This document shows positions 53,391 through 64,000 of a stretch of DNA of 64,000 nucleotides, one piece after another. Within the stretch, counting starts at the first letter, position 1; every line of letters starts with the position of its first letter. This DNA comes from Branchiostoma floridae (lineage: Eukaryota > Chordata > Leptocardii > Amphioxiformes > Branchiostomatidae). The notes under the pieces are model-generated. The model ran no database searches. It was not told the origin of the DNA and saw only the letters and a program-made list of their open reading frames with translations. The position numbers were made by a program, and so were the translations under genes. The stretch is taken from the NCBI RefSeq assembly GCF_000003815.2, contig NC_049982.1:10666175-10730174 (forward strand). The letters are read 5' to 3'.

Positions 53391-55347
53391 GTGGGTAGTG
53401 CCCAGTTCTAGGTGTGGTTTTGTGATGGAGATGAAATTTTGCAGCAATTGACTGGTTTTGCTCACCTTTGTAGCATTTTGGAAAGGTATATCTACTATGA
53501 TGTGGTTGACAATGTAAACTGAAATTAGCTTCACTTTCTTTTTAGACTTAACCAAACTTAAGAAGTTTCTCAACAAATCACTCACATGTAACATGACTCC
53601 AGTGGTCAGTAGTATTTTCTTTATTAGATAATTGACAGACAAGACATTGCCTTACTGTAGTTACACATAGATGACAAACAATATAAACAGGTACGTGCAA
53701 CATGTACAGTTTACATCAGGTACTCACATCACATCACTTAAGCAAGCGGATAGTACAGTCATCAGATCTTATCACCTTTGAAAACATTTTATCTTATGGT
53801 GGGAACTTCAGGCCAAACCCTGTTACAAGAGTAACATGTAATACAGCCACTGCTGCAGTTCAATCATAATGTACCTTCACACTGGTGATACTAGTGTCTG
53901 CAGAAAGCCAACATGACAGAACCTGTAGAACACTTTTTTATCAATACATGTCCAGATACTTGTCTGTTACTTACACATGTTGGAGTTGGCTATGGCTTAC
54001 CATGCTAGCTTTCATAAACCTCTGAACAACTCAGGTGTTTCCTTACAACTAATACCCAGACTGCAATGTGCATAACATGGTGTTCCAAAGTACAAACCAT
54101 ATCAAGGACTATCTGAAGTTGAAATGTCCTTACTTATGTTTATGCACAAATCTTGTAAACCAAATTTTCAAATGTTAATAATTTGTTGAGGACAGCACAC
54201 AATAAAAGGACTGTACAATGTCTGAACATAACAATGCCTTACATGAACATATCATCATTCCAATAATACATGGCAATAACAAATACCTACTGACATCAGT
54301 CCACAAACTTTTGTTCCAAACATTCAGACACAACGACTTCACTCCTACAGCTTGTCATGCACTGCTGAAAAACATTAAACGGGGCCTATCCGGACCCAAA
54401 ACAGTCTAATTTATATTCAAATCCATGGCTCTTTAAATCCTTACACAAAAACAGAGTACATGTTCACACAACTGTTTCACAGTCAGTTCATATTCATTAA
54501 CACTGTTCCTTTTTTTTATAATAACATATTTACACCTTCATGTATTCACACTTACAAAGCCTAGATTACTCTACAGCTTATTAATAAATCTCTATCAACT
54601 TAACTACTCTGGTATCATCATTCAACATCATTTGAACCACAACTCATCACTAATATTATAGACTTCTACCTTGTTGTGGCCATCTCGATATTTAAATAAA
54701 AGTCTACATCAGTAAATCTACTCATTAGTGCATAACAAACTGTGCAATCAGAACATAAATAGTTTACAGTCTAGATGGGGTTCTCAAGGTTTCTTCACTC
54801 TAATCATCATACTATGGCACTAAGAACAACCATCATCATAGAGAGGCAGATGACATAGGCTCAATTCATGATGTTTCCATTCCAAAGATTAAAAATGCTT
54901 CTTACGTTGCAAAGACTAAAAATACTTGTTCTTACATTCCAAAAAGGCACATAATCCCATTCTTTTCATGGCAACATTATATTGAGGTACCCAGGCACTC
55001 AGGTTTTAAGGCAGCCATATCATAATTTACGTAAAACCTTTGAAGTTAACATCTAAAAGTTTCCTAGCGCCTCTAATTTCATACAATATTAAAATGCTGC
55101 ACCATGGCAACAATGGATACAGCAATAAGCATAAAATATCCCTCTACTTCTGTTCTCCTAAGAAAAATGCCTGAAAAATTCACTGTGTTTAAAAATTTGG
55201 GACAAACTGGTTTAAAAGTTCAGAGTGTTTTTTATTTTTTTCCATTAAAGAGGGTGGGATGGAAGAATTTTGACAATGTGCAAAGCTAGCTGACTACCTC
55301 TTCATCGCTTGTATAATGGAATAGTCTGAGTGTCTACTGCAGGCATA
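53391..55347. other. AT-rich stretch, probable SLC6 3' UTR and spacer
   Basis: No supported exon. On the minus strand it follows the SLC6 stop codon. A minus-strand AATAAA (plus TTTATT near 53617) could end a long 3' UTR. The rest is plain AT-rich DNA. Confidence 0.45.
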
Positions 55348-58300
55348 TCACAAGCTGGTGACGGTTGAGTCCACGACCATGATGGTGGGTTTGGGGGGGA
55401 TGTGGGGCTGACTCAGCACCTTGCCACGCCTCTTCCCTCTGTGGTGCTGCTGGAGGTACGGTCCCCAGTCCGCAGGGGGTCTGATGATGGTGCGACCTTT
55501 GACCTGCAGGGAAAGGTTAGAGATGGGTCAATGAATCCTTACACCCTACAAAGTAGTGAAAGTAATCTCAAGCCAAACAAGCTCAATGAAGATGTGATCT
55601 TCCACTGATCTGAACAGACACAAATATGTGCAGTATCACATTACATTTCTGCCCCAAAGATTTTACAAAAAACTTCAGACTAAGACTCCAAGTCTGAAGT
55701 TAAGTTTCTGCAATGAAATATTCCTCAGACAAAGTACCAGCATACTCACACAACATGCCAGACAGCAGTTGATGATGGCAACAAGAGGAATGGGAGCCAG
55801 CTCTACTCCGACAATGAGCCAACCCATTATTACATGTCCATCTGAGTACTTGTAGCTCTCAAAATATACCTCATTGGGCCACAATAGGGACGTCCATAAA
55901 AGACAACCCTGTAAGAAAACAAAATGATCTTGATGTAAGCCATGAAAAGTTGTATTGTAATTATTAACCTTAATGAAGTTGTATGCTACAAGAAGTTTTT
56001 ATCTTTGTAAGTTATTTACCATGTGTTCCTTATGTTCATTTCCTGCATTCAAAACCCATTGGATAGGGCTATAACAAACATCATATAGGTAAATGGTGAC
56101 TTCATGACTAAATCCATTCTTTTCATATTAGATATTTCCAGAATGGTCTGCAGTCAAATATCCAAAAGAGTGTGACATTTCTTGACAGAAAACTGCAAGT
56201 TATCCCATCCTTTCAATTTAGATTACAACCCATCTTAATCCTCAACCTAAATCAAGTATACTGATGAAGGTAATAAGATGTCCAGGTAATAAGATATGCC
56301 AAATAGCAGTTACTCGAATGACCTACATAGACCTAGGGATGCAGAGGGGGGAGTTCACTCAGGGATAGCCAGGGACAGAGAGAGGTCCGGCCCTGTGTCA
56401 GATGTAGTATATCATGGATAAAAAGCCCACATCAGTCTCACGCCCCCTGACACAATCTGTTATGTCTGTCCATTTCCAAAATCATACCCAGTTCCATGAG
56501 TAACTGCTATTTGGCATATCTCAAGTATAATATGGAAGTCCATACACACATAACTTAATTATTGACATCACAGTGAGACTTACCACGAGGTACAGGGGGA
56601 TGGGTAGACACCAGCACACCTGACACACCACTGTCACTAGCTTATTACAGCAGTAACAGCACGAGTACTGCAGCATGTGGCTCAGGTCACGGCCCCAACG
56701 GTTGATCGCTGAGGAATACAAGAATCTAGTTATAAGGTACTGTGTTAGTTTATCATATCAAATAAACAAAGCCCAGCTGTGGACATGTGTAAAGAAGGAA
56801 CTTCAGCACCAGGGCTGTCTCCAGCTTTAAATTTTTGTCTGTCCCACTCATTGTTTGGGAGCTCATGTTGTGGATTTTCCTTGTAAAATATGTCATTTTA
56901 AGTTTATGAAAGGACATTTTCAACAGTTCCATGTTATTTTTGGGATGGATGGGATAAAATCATATTCTGTCCCAACAAGCAAATTTCCGTCTAAGGATGG
57001 AAGGACAGGTCCTGGAGACAGTCCTGTTCAACACTTACCATAGAACCATGAGATGCCGATGCTCTTCAGCAGGAGGATGGGCAGGATGACAAACCCAGAG
57101 GCTACAAAAGTATCCAGCAGGTTGTACAGGTACAGCCCACCCTGGAGAATGCAAAAAAGATGTGCAGCCTTAAATGCGTATCAAGGTGAGATCAACTACA
57201 TGGTTACCTATATTCATAATGCAGCCTGACCTTTTCTTGACAATAAATGCAAGTCATCAAAGCTTATATCTTTGCTGTTGGATACATGTGCAAAGTAATA
57301 GTTGTCCATAAATACCAAGGTTCAGCTCTACATAGGCAAGAAGGTCGCAATACTTCAGGTAATAATCAAGTTCCTTGCAATGTTCATCTCTACTTATTGA
57401 CTGTTGTGTTGGGTGTTGGCTTATTCTATAAAGCTAAGGGCACAACCCACCGCACGTACAAATACACAATGTGAAAAAGTACAACCTGAACATTTTCGGA
57501 AATACGTGGCAGACATGGCCTCCAAAAAAAACGTACGAACAAACTGCACGTACGGCGGGTTGTGCCCTTAGCTTAAGGGTCACTGCCCCACAGGTTACTG
57601 ACCTGTGTGACCAGCGGTAGGCCCAGCAGGAAGAAGAGGATGCAGCTGGTGAAGGTGAGGAGCAGGTGGAGCAGCATGCGCCTGTTACACAGGCCACCTG
57701 TGCCGTTGTTGCCTGATGGAAACAGGTCCAGTAGTGACGTCACAATGGTCTCCACGATTACAAACTGTGGGATTAGAAGAAACAACCCAGTGAAGCTTCT
57801 TGGTACAGTAAAATAACGGAAAATTCAGGGCAGCCAAATCACAACAATTTTTTTTTCAAAATCAGACTCCTCTCAGTTTAGCTGTCAGAGATGAACAGGA
57901 TGCTGGCAGTGTGCACGGAGGAAGGAAGGTGTTGCCTTCGTCTTTAACTTGACGGTCACACCTGATGTGACATTACCTGGCAGCTGAAGGCGAGAAGCAG
58001 CAGAGTCAGGTAGAACAGGATGGACCACAGGTAGGAGGCAGGCAGCAGCCCCAGCACACGGGGGAACACAACAAACACCAGGTGGGGACCTGCAAGATAG
58101 CCAGGAGGTGAAGCAAGGACTAGAGAGGACGGCAAGAGTCTATCTTTACAAACTGATCAATGCTGTGAAGAGCTGGAGGGTAGAACTGGTTGGAAAAAGA
58201 TTTTAACCATATCTATGCTGGAAGCACCTCCATTCATCACACATGTATTTGAAACACCAGGAAAATGTGCATGGCTCAGCATGAAACAGAAATACCAAGA

Positions 58301-61300
58301 AGACAGAGATTTAATTTTACACAATCTGAAGATTGCTTTTAAACCAATCGAAATCAGCTGTGGAGGATCATTAAGCTAATTGCTTATTCTATTTCCAACA
58401 ATGATTGCATTAGATGACATTAAGCATTACTTTCTGATATATTCAAGTTTCAACAAACTAAGCATATGACAAAATTAACATAAAAAGAAGTCCAGTGATA
58501 CCTGAAGACACTAGATTTTCTATGGGCTCATTTAACTGTTTGCCGAGGAAGCCCAGAAAGCCTGCAGACATGCACAGGCACAGCATACCCACCAAAATGT
58601 TGGCAAACACAACCAGCACTGCATCTCTGTACGGGGAAAAGCAATATTTTGTTTTTTCACAGCCACAGGTAAAATCCAGTTAACATGTTTTCATCATGTG
58701 TTTACTTTAAAAACTATGCAAAAAGCATACTAACACCACTCAGGTATAACATCCAAGCTAGTCAAAGTTTCATCCTATGTACTGTCATTCATAGCCATTA
58801 CATTTGTTTCTGATGCCACTTAAACCTTTATCAAGGCACAATAAAGTCATTGCAAATTCAATATACTGCAGAGTTGCAGGCAGAGCAGCCTCAGAAGCAC
58901 TGTACAAAGCACATGAATATTCTGACAAACTTTGTTATGTACATACAGAGGAATATGAGAGATGAGTAGTAAAAAGTGATGTCCATTCTGACCTGACTGT
59001 GTTGTTGTGAAACCTATTGTAAGAGCTGAGTGTGGTGTAACAGCCACACCCCACACCCAGGGAGTAGATCACCTGCATCACAGCATCAACCCACAGGTCT
59101 GTCCTCTGGTGGGAGGGAAGGGACATATCATCACGCCTTATCTCATTGACTGTTCCACTAGACCTCAAATTACAACAACAAAGATTATCTCATGCACAAA
59201 AATAAGGAAGCATGAAAGATATACACTGTCCTCTGGCAATCATAAATATGACAGAGGTACCAGTATGCAACTTTGGTTAGCGTAAAGCTAGGTAGTTGCT
59301 CTGTAACATTTTTAGAGATAGAAACTTACCCTCTAAGGAAAAGTGACTTTTAATAGGTTCTCTCACAATTATGTTACAGAGGTTAAAATTGTATAATTGA
59401 TGGTCTATAGTTACTAAGTAAAACAGTATCTGAGAACATTGCCCTCAAATGAAAAGTGAACTGTATGGCACACACACTTACATCAAAGCCTGCATATGGA
59501 ACTGGAGTCACGTGATATATCAATCCCTCCACTGCCCCATCCAAGGACATGGCTCGAAACAACAGGAACACCAGAAGCACAAAGGGTATGGTTGTCGTCA
59601 GGTATGCAACCTAAATGGTGAAACAACAGGCTGTTTTTTTTCTAGTTATGCTAAGTGTAATGTACAGAGATGCAACATTAAGAGTTTCATGACACTTACA
59701 CACACTCACTCATACTCACTATCCATTATTCCCCATCTTGCAAGGGCTGGACGTTGCAGACGTTGTCCAGAATAAAGGAATTACTTGCCATACAAAATAT
59801 CCATTGCCTTGCTAGTTTTCTTTTCAGCGAGCATCTTACCATTGTAAAAAATTGTCAAATGCCAAACAGTATATGTGATAAACTGGCAACTTGCTGGATG
59901 TAATTTATACAGGTTGTTCCCCACACCTTGCCAGCAGACTTGATACCAAACGCTAGCACCAGGAACACCATGAGCCAGGACAGGAAGAGAAACCCGGCCA
60001 GACCCGGCTGTACTGCCCCCATGGTCTCCAGACCATCTGATTGCTGCAGCAAATAGTTCCTGGGGTGGGGGTGAGGAAAACAGAGAGGAGTCATGATATT
60101 CCAGTAGATTTAATTCTGTTTTATCCCCTATCATTTATCTTCAGATAACGTTCATAAGTACAATTGGAATGCCACAACACTCTGAAATAAAAACTGACCT
60201 GTGAAAGCAAGGCGGGCAAGAAAATTTTCCTGACACCCACTAGTACTTCATATAGAGTGAAAGATATAGAACATATCTTTACCTCCAATACTCCTCAGGG
60301 GCAGACTTTGTTGGACACTGTGTGTAGTTTTGCCAGTGTCCCGTGCTGTCATCGTACCACATGAAGCCAGCCACTTCACGACACCCGGTCATGTTGGTCA
60401 GGCCATAATCTGCAATATAGTCAACAAGTCAAGATCTCTCCACAAACAACAAAAGGGGAATGGTCTTACAATATTCACAAAAAATTTGCGACCTTTCTCT
60501 GTCAGCCCAGAGCAACATTGGTGACTTAAGTTAAAATATCATAACTATGGCAGGATGTAGAAGTGAATCTACATCATCGGTCAACAAAATGAGGGGTTCA
60601 ATCAGGTCTGTAGCCATTGAGTTGTCCTCACCATTGCACTCCATAGTATTCCAGTAGTTGTCACAGCGCACCATGTGGGGAAGATCACGCAGACTGCCCA
60701 CAAACAAATAGTGTAGGATGTACGCCATGCTGGTGTTTTGGTATATCGCTAGGATGGACATCATGACAACCACTGCAAACCCAACACCTGTAATGGCAGA
60801 AACACCACTGTTTAACGACAGCAACCACACAGCAAGCAATCAAAGTACATAACCTTGACCTTTAGTGTGTAACGATTCAAGAATTTGGCTCTTCTATGGC
60901 TCCACTATCAGAAAGGTTAAACATATAATAGTTGACATAGGCTGAAGACTTTACAATGACAAGCGCAAGACTTTACTTCAAAACTCCTCTGAACAGTCAA
61001 GGTAAGGACGTAGTAAGACTAAAAGGTTGGGGTACCATGTAAGAGTGGAACTCCCCTCCACGCCCGAGGCGGCCCCTGACTGGTGAACTGTCCCAGTGTC
61101 ATCTCCAACAGGACCAGAGGGAAACCCAATACAATGTGCATGACCAGCCACACTGCAAGAAACCCTCCTGTAAAGCAATCAACAAATGTCACATTATATA
61201 CTACTTTCTCGTCTGCAAAGAAAGAAACACAAATTAGCATGGAGTTTTATCAACCTTCCTAGCTATGTGATGAATGTGCACTATTGGATCTATACATCCA

Positions 61301-62147
61301 AGATAAACGTACCTTCTGGTACCAAAACATACTATACTGTTGTGCTTTATCCAGTAGAATTCCAAAAGGTTACGCATGGAGTTTCAAGATTTTTCCTTCA
61401 TAGGGATCTGACTTAAAGAAAGATGAGGAAACTGAATTATAGTTCCCCTAGCAAATCGTAAACATCTAAATGAAGACAACTTTTCTGCTTTGGTGGAGGA
61501 TTGTGTGCTCTCAAAATGCTTTCTGATTGAGTACTGTAAATGCAGAAATGTTCATGGTGGATTTATGTTCGCGGTTTTCGTGGTGACTATTTCACCGCGA
61601 ACTTAAAACCACCGCGAACATTTTTCTATTATGGTAGTAGACTGCAGTCTATGGTGTTACCGCGAACTTAAAACCACCACGAAAAGTCCCTTTTCCGCTA
61701 CCACGAAATTAAACACATTTTCAGTATATGGATGGGCCCAAACAGTGGCAGAGCTGAGGTGTTTGGAAATATGATGATTTTATCATCTGTGTAGCCTGGG
61801 TGCTACCCTATTTAGTAGCAGGGCTCCCTCAAAATGTTCTCATGGAATGAGTATGGGAGCCCTTGCACCCAGGCCATCATCTGTGCTGACAACAATGAGA
61901 AGTACACCCAACCTCCATGCCTGAAGCACAGCATGGGAAACCTCCACAGCTGTCCAAGCCCAGCCGCCCAGCCGATGGAGGTGAGGATCATCTCGCACTG
62001 GCACGTCCAGTTCCCGCGCTCCTTGTTCTCCTCCCCGCAGCCACAGCAGGTCGCCGACGGCTCCTCTATCGGCTCGTCCATAATGAAGATCGGCCGCGTG
62101 GATTCCGTGATGTCGGAGGAGTCTGGATTCTCCTCGGCAGGTTCCAT
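55348..62147 (-). CDS. SLC6-family neurotransmitter/amino-acid symporter-like protein
   Basis: Fourteen exons in transcript order: 61913-62147 (exon extends to 62177), 61036-61167, 60632-60787, 60283-60409, 59927-60059, 59482-59610, 58993-59105, 58502-58626, 57977-58089, 57603-57764, 57039-57141, 56584-56708, 55750-55908, 55348-55503. Phases close to 655 aa, typical for SLC6. Hallmarks: ERGNW then TM1 GLGQLWRFP (residues 63-71), TM2 [13 protein letters not shown], the large loop 2 with CDNYWNT, two Cys and N-glycosylation sites (NMT, NYT), TM6 [20 protein letters not shown]8 [16 protein letters not shown], and WGPYLQQHH in the tail. A glycine (G63) replaces the amine-binding Asp of monoamine transporters, as in amino-acid carriers. 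Several ion-site residues differ from the consensus (see findings). The acceptor upstream of the ATG implies a 5' UTR exon beyond 62177. I cannot assign an orthologue or substrate. Confidence 0.9.
57431..57573. mobile_element. 143-bp inverted-repeat element in an SLC6 intron
   Basis: Ends AAGCTAAGGGCACAACCC (57431 on) and GGGTTGTGCCCTTAGCTT (to 57573) are perfect complements, and pairing continues with CCGCACGTAC/GTACGGCGG at one or two mismatches. No coding capacity. It fits a miniature inverted-repeat transposable element. Confidence 0.8.
61532..61729. repeat. TACTGTAAAT/TTCGCGGT dispersed repeat, full-type copy
   Basis: Starts TACTGTAAATGCAGAAATG and contains GTTCGCGGTTTTCGTGGTG with inverted partners CACCGCGAACTTAAAACCAC and CCGCGAAC. 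Related pieces are at 36346-36440 and 63207-63450. It lies in the first SLC6 intron of the coding region. Confidence 0.7.
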
Positions 62148-62177
62148 CTTACCGTTGTGCACTGCAGCATCCGATGC

Positions 62178-64000
62178 CTGGAGGGGACAGAAGCCATGTG
62201 AAGGGTGAGGAGTCACAGAAATCTTTTATAAGCCATAGGAGTCTGATATCATCAAATAAACAAGGACTTTGCAAAAACATCAGTCACAGAGATACAACTA
62301 TAAAGCAAAATTCTGCTAGTATCAGTAACTGCCAAAGAAGGCTTCAGCGCGGAAGGGTTGCAGACTGCCCAATTTACACATGAAATGGTCCCCTTGGCTA
62401 TCTTTGCTTGCCAAGCTGATTGACATTTGGGTCATGTTATCTGCATTGATAGGCACAGTAGGAAGCTTTGGATAGAAAACTATACCAGCGGCAGACTCCT
62501 GCATAAAGCTGATAAGATTTGCATAAATAGGACATGCCAATGAAACAAAGGAGAAAAAAAGCACACCAAAGCTTAGGTTGTAATACTACCAATCTCTCCT
62601 GTGCTATAAAAAGTAAATTTTAATTGGCTATGTTAAAATAACAGGAATGATCATGATGATGAATAATGTATACTAACAGGCATATCTGCATATGCATTGG
62701 TCAACTGGTATGGAAAGATACCCCTTTGCTGCAGGTGGCTGAATGAATGCAATAAGTTATAATGCAGAATATGTTATAATGGAAAGCAATATGAACAAAA
62801 TTCAAAGTACATTACTATCCATCTCCACTGGTATCTAAATATGTGTTGCTCCTTATACTTATACGAGTTATATGAGTTATACGAGTGCCTATTTGTTTGC
62901 TTTGTACAACTTTGAAAAGGACAATAAAACCCCTGAAAGGAGAAACTGCTCTAGCATGTGTGTAATTTGTTCATGATAAATTGACCATGAAATCCATGGT
63001 GATTTGCTGGTTATTCCCTCTTGTTCAGGGCCAGCACAGCCTGACCACATAACAGTGACAGGTATGGTGTTTGTCAACAGTACAGTACTTAACCCCTGGC
63101 TTCTTGTTACTATCACTGCTGCATCCTACAACTGTCAACTTGCTTTTGTCAAAACTTTCAAACTACCGGTACATGTGCCAGAATTTTCTGCCTTAGGAAG
63201 TACCGGTACTGTAAATTCATCTACATTTTCGCAGTGGTTTTACTTCCTAGTGTTTTAAACTTGACTGAATGAGACTAAAAGTAAAACAATTCCATAGTAC
63301 AGTAGTGATAAAAGGTCAACTTGCATGGTAAAAAGGAAGACACATGTGTACATATTGGCAGTATCATGAATTAACGGTGTAGATCAGGTCCGACTACAAA
63401 ACTGTTGAAGTAAAACCGCTACGAAATTTCTACAGAAAAGATTTACAGTAAATGACAGCACAATGTAGTTTATGAAGTTCTGACTGTTTGTCATCTTTTT
63501 CGCACCAAATCATGACATACCAAACTCATGTTTCCTTAATGTTCTTATCATTATCCCTGTGTTCAAATGTTAGCCATCTCACAATAGCCATTATTCCCTT
63601 AAGCAATTACTGGACAGTCCCTACAAGTATTGAAATTGGAATCACTTGTATCCTGCTGCCATAGGTCACTTGGGGTCACTGCTGGACAGATAGGATTCTC
63701 AAAAGTCCCTTTGTCAATGAGACAGTCATGGGAGATGTGTACCCATTTATAGGTATCCTATGTTCCTGGTATCTGGGTCTTCTTTGCCTAAATCTACTTT
63801 ATCTGTAACCTAAAAGTTTGAACACAACTCACAAAATAGCTTAGGCAGGTACTAATTATGCAAAAGCCACTAATAATTCGGTGTGGGTAACTACTAACTA
63901 CGTGTACTGTAACGATACATGTCAAAACCAATATTTTTTCAATAATGTGCATGTTGTGGGAGCTGGAGAAACTATGACTTTGCCCTCCTACATTTACCTG
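62178..64000. other. Upstream region of the SLC6 gene
   Basis: Because the first coding exon begins at a splice acceptor (62177), this should be a 5' intron and possibly a 5' UTR exon. I could not identify a coding exon. It holds the repeat at 63207-63450. Confidence 0.45.
63207..63450. mobile_element. 244-bp inverted-repeat element of the TACTGTAAAT family
   Basis: Left end TACTGTAAATTCATCTACAT and right end (complement) TACTGTAAATCTTTTCTGTA are inverted, followed on both sides by TTCGCAGTGGTTTTACTTC-like sequence. The central 150 bp are unrelated. It is a diverged member of the family seen at 61532. Confidence 0.65.

Overview
This is a eukaryotic, intron-rich genomic window, most likely from a cephalochordate (amphioxus, Branchiostoma). 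The basis is five multi-exon genes with GT-AG introns and animal-type proteins, AT-rich introns, many short fold-back elements, and long tandem repeats. The genus is an inference from gene content and repeat style, not a database match. Two runs of N (15545-15644 and 16994-17253) are assembly gaps.

Layout. (1) 1-6274: no gene seen. (2) 6275-16760, minus strand: a six-exon TRIM-type RING/B-box/coiled-coil protein of 598 aa. It lacks the usual SPRY or NHL domain and ends in a small Cys/His-rich module. (3) 19202-23782, minus strand: nine exons of TM7SF3. The signal-peptide exon was not found, and an apparent one-base frameshift lies in a C-run of the first mapped exon. (4) 24956-31044: a tandem satellite of about 983-bp units. 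Each unit is a 486-bp inverted-repeat element plus about 500 bp of spacer carrying a perfect RFX X-box. One unit lacks the element. (5) 31657-44780, plus strand: TMEM117, with a GC-rich first exon, a possible alternative first exon at 39263, and six shared exons. (6) 46888-51363, minus strand: AHCY (S-adenosylhomocysteine hydrolase), eight exons, 433 aa, with a GC-AG first intron. (7) 51640-53390: a G-rich minisatellite just upstream of AHCY. (8) 55348-62147, minus strand: a 14-exon SLC6-family transporter of 655 aa, with substitutions at several positions that normally bind Na+ or Cl-.

The exon models were built by hand from splice sites, reading phase and remembered family alignments. The coding lengths close exactly in frame for TRIM, TMEM117, AHCY and SLC6, and for TM7SF3 once the one-base frameshift is allowed. 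The genes do not form an operon. TM7SF3 and TMEM117 diverge around the satellite, and TMEM117 and AHCY converge tail to tail. The most unusual items are the satellite array with its RFX sites, the transporter with altered ion sites, the TRIM protein with an unassigned C-terminal module, and a palindromic CRE/X-box cluster in TMEM117 intron 1.
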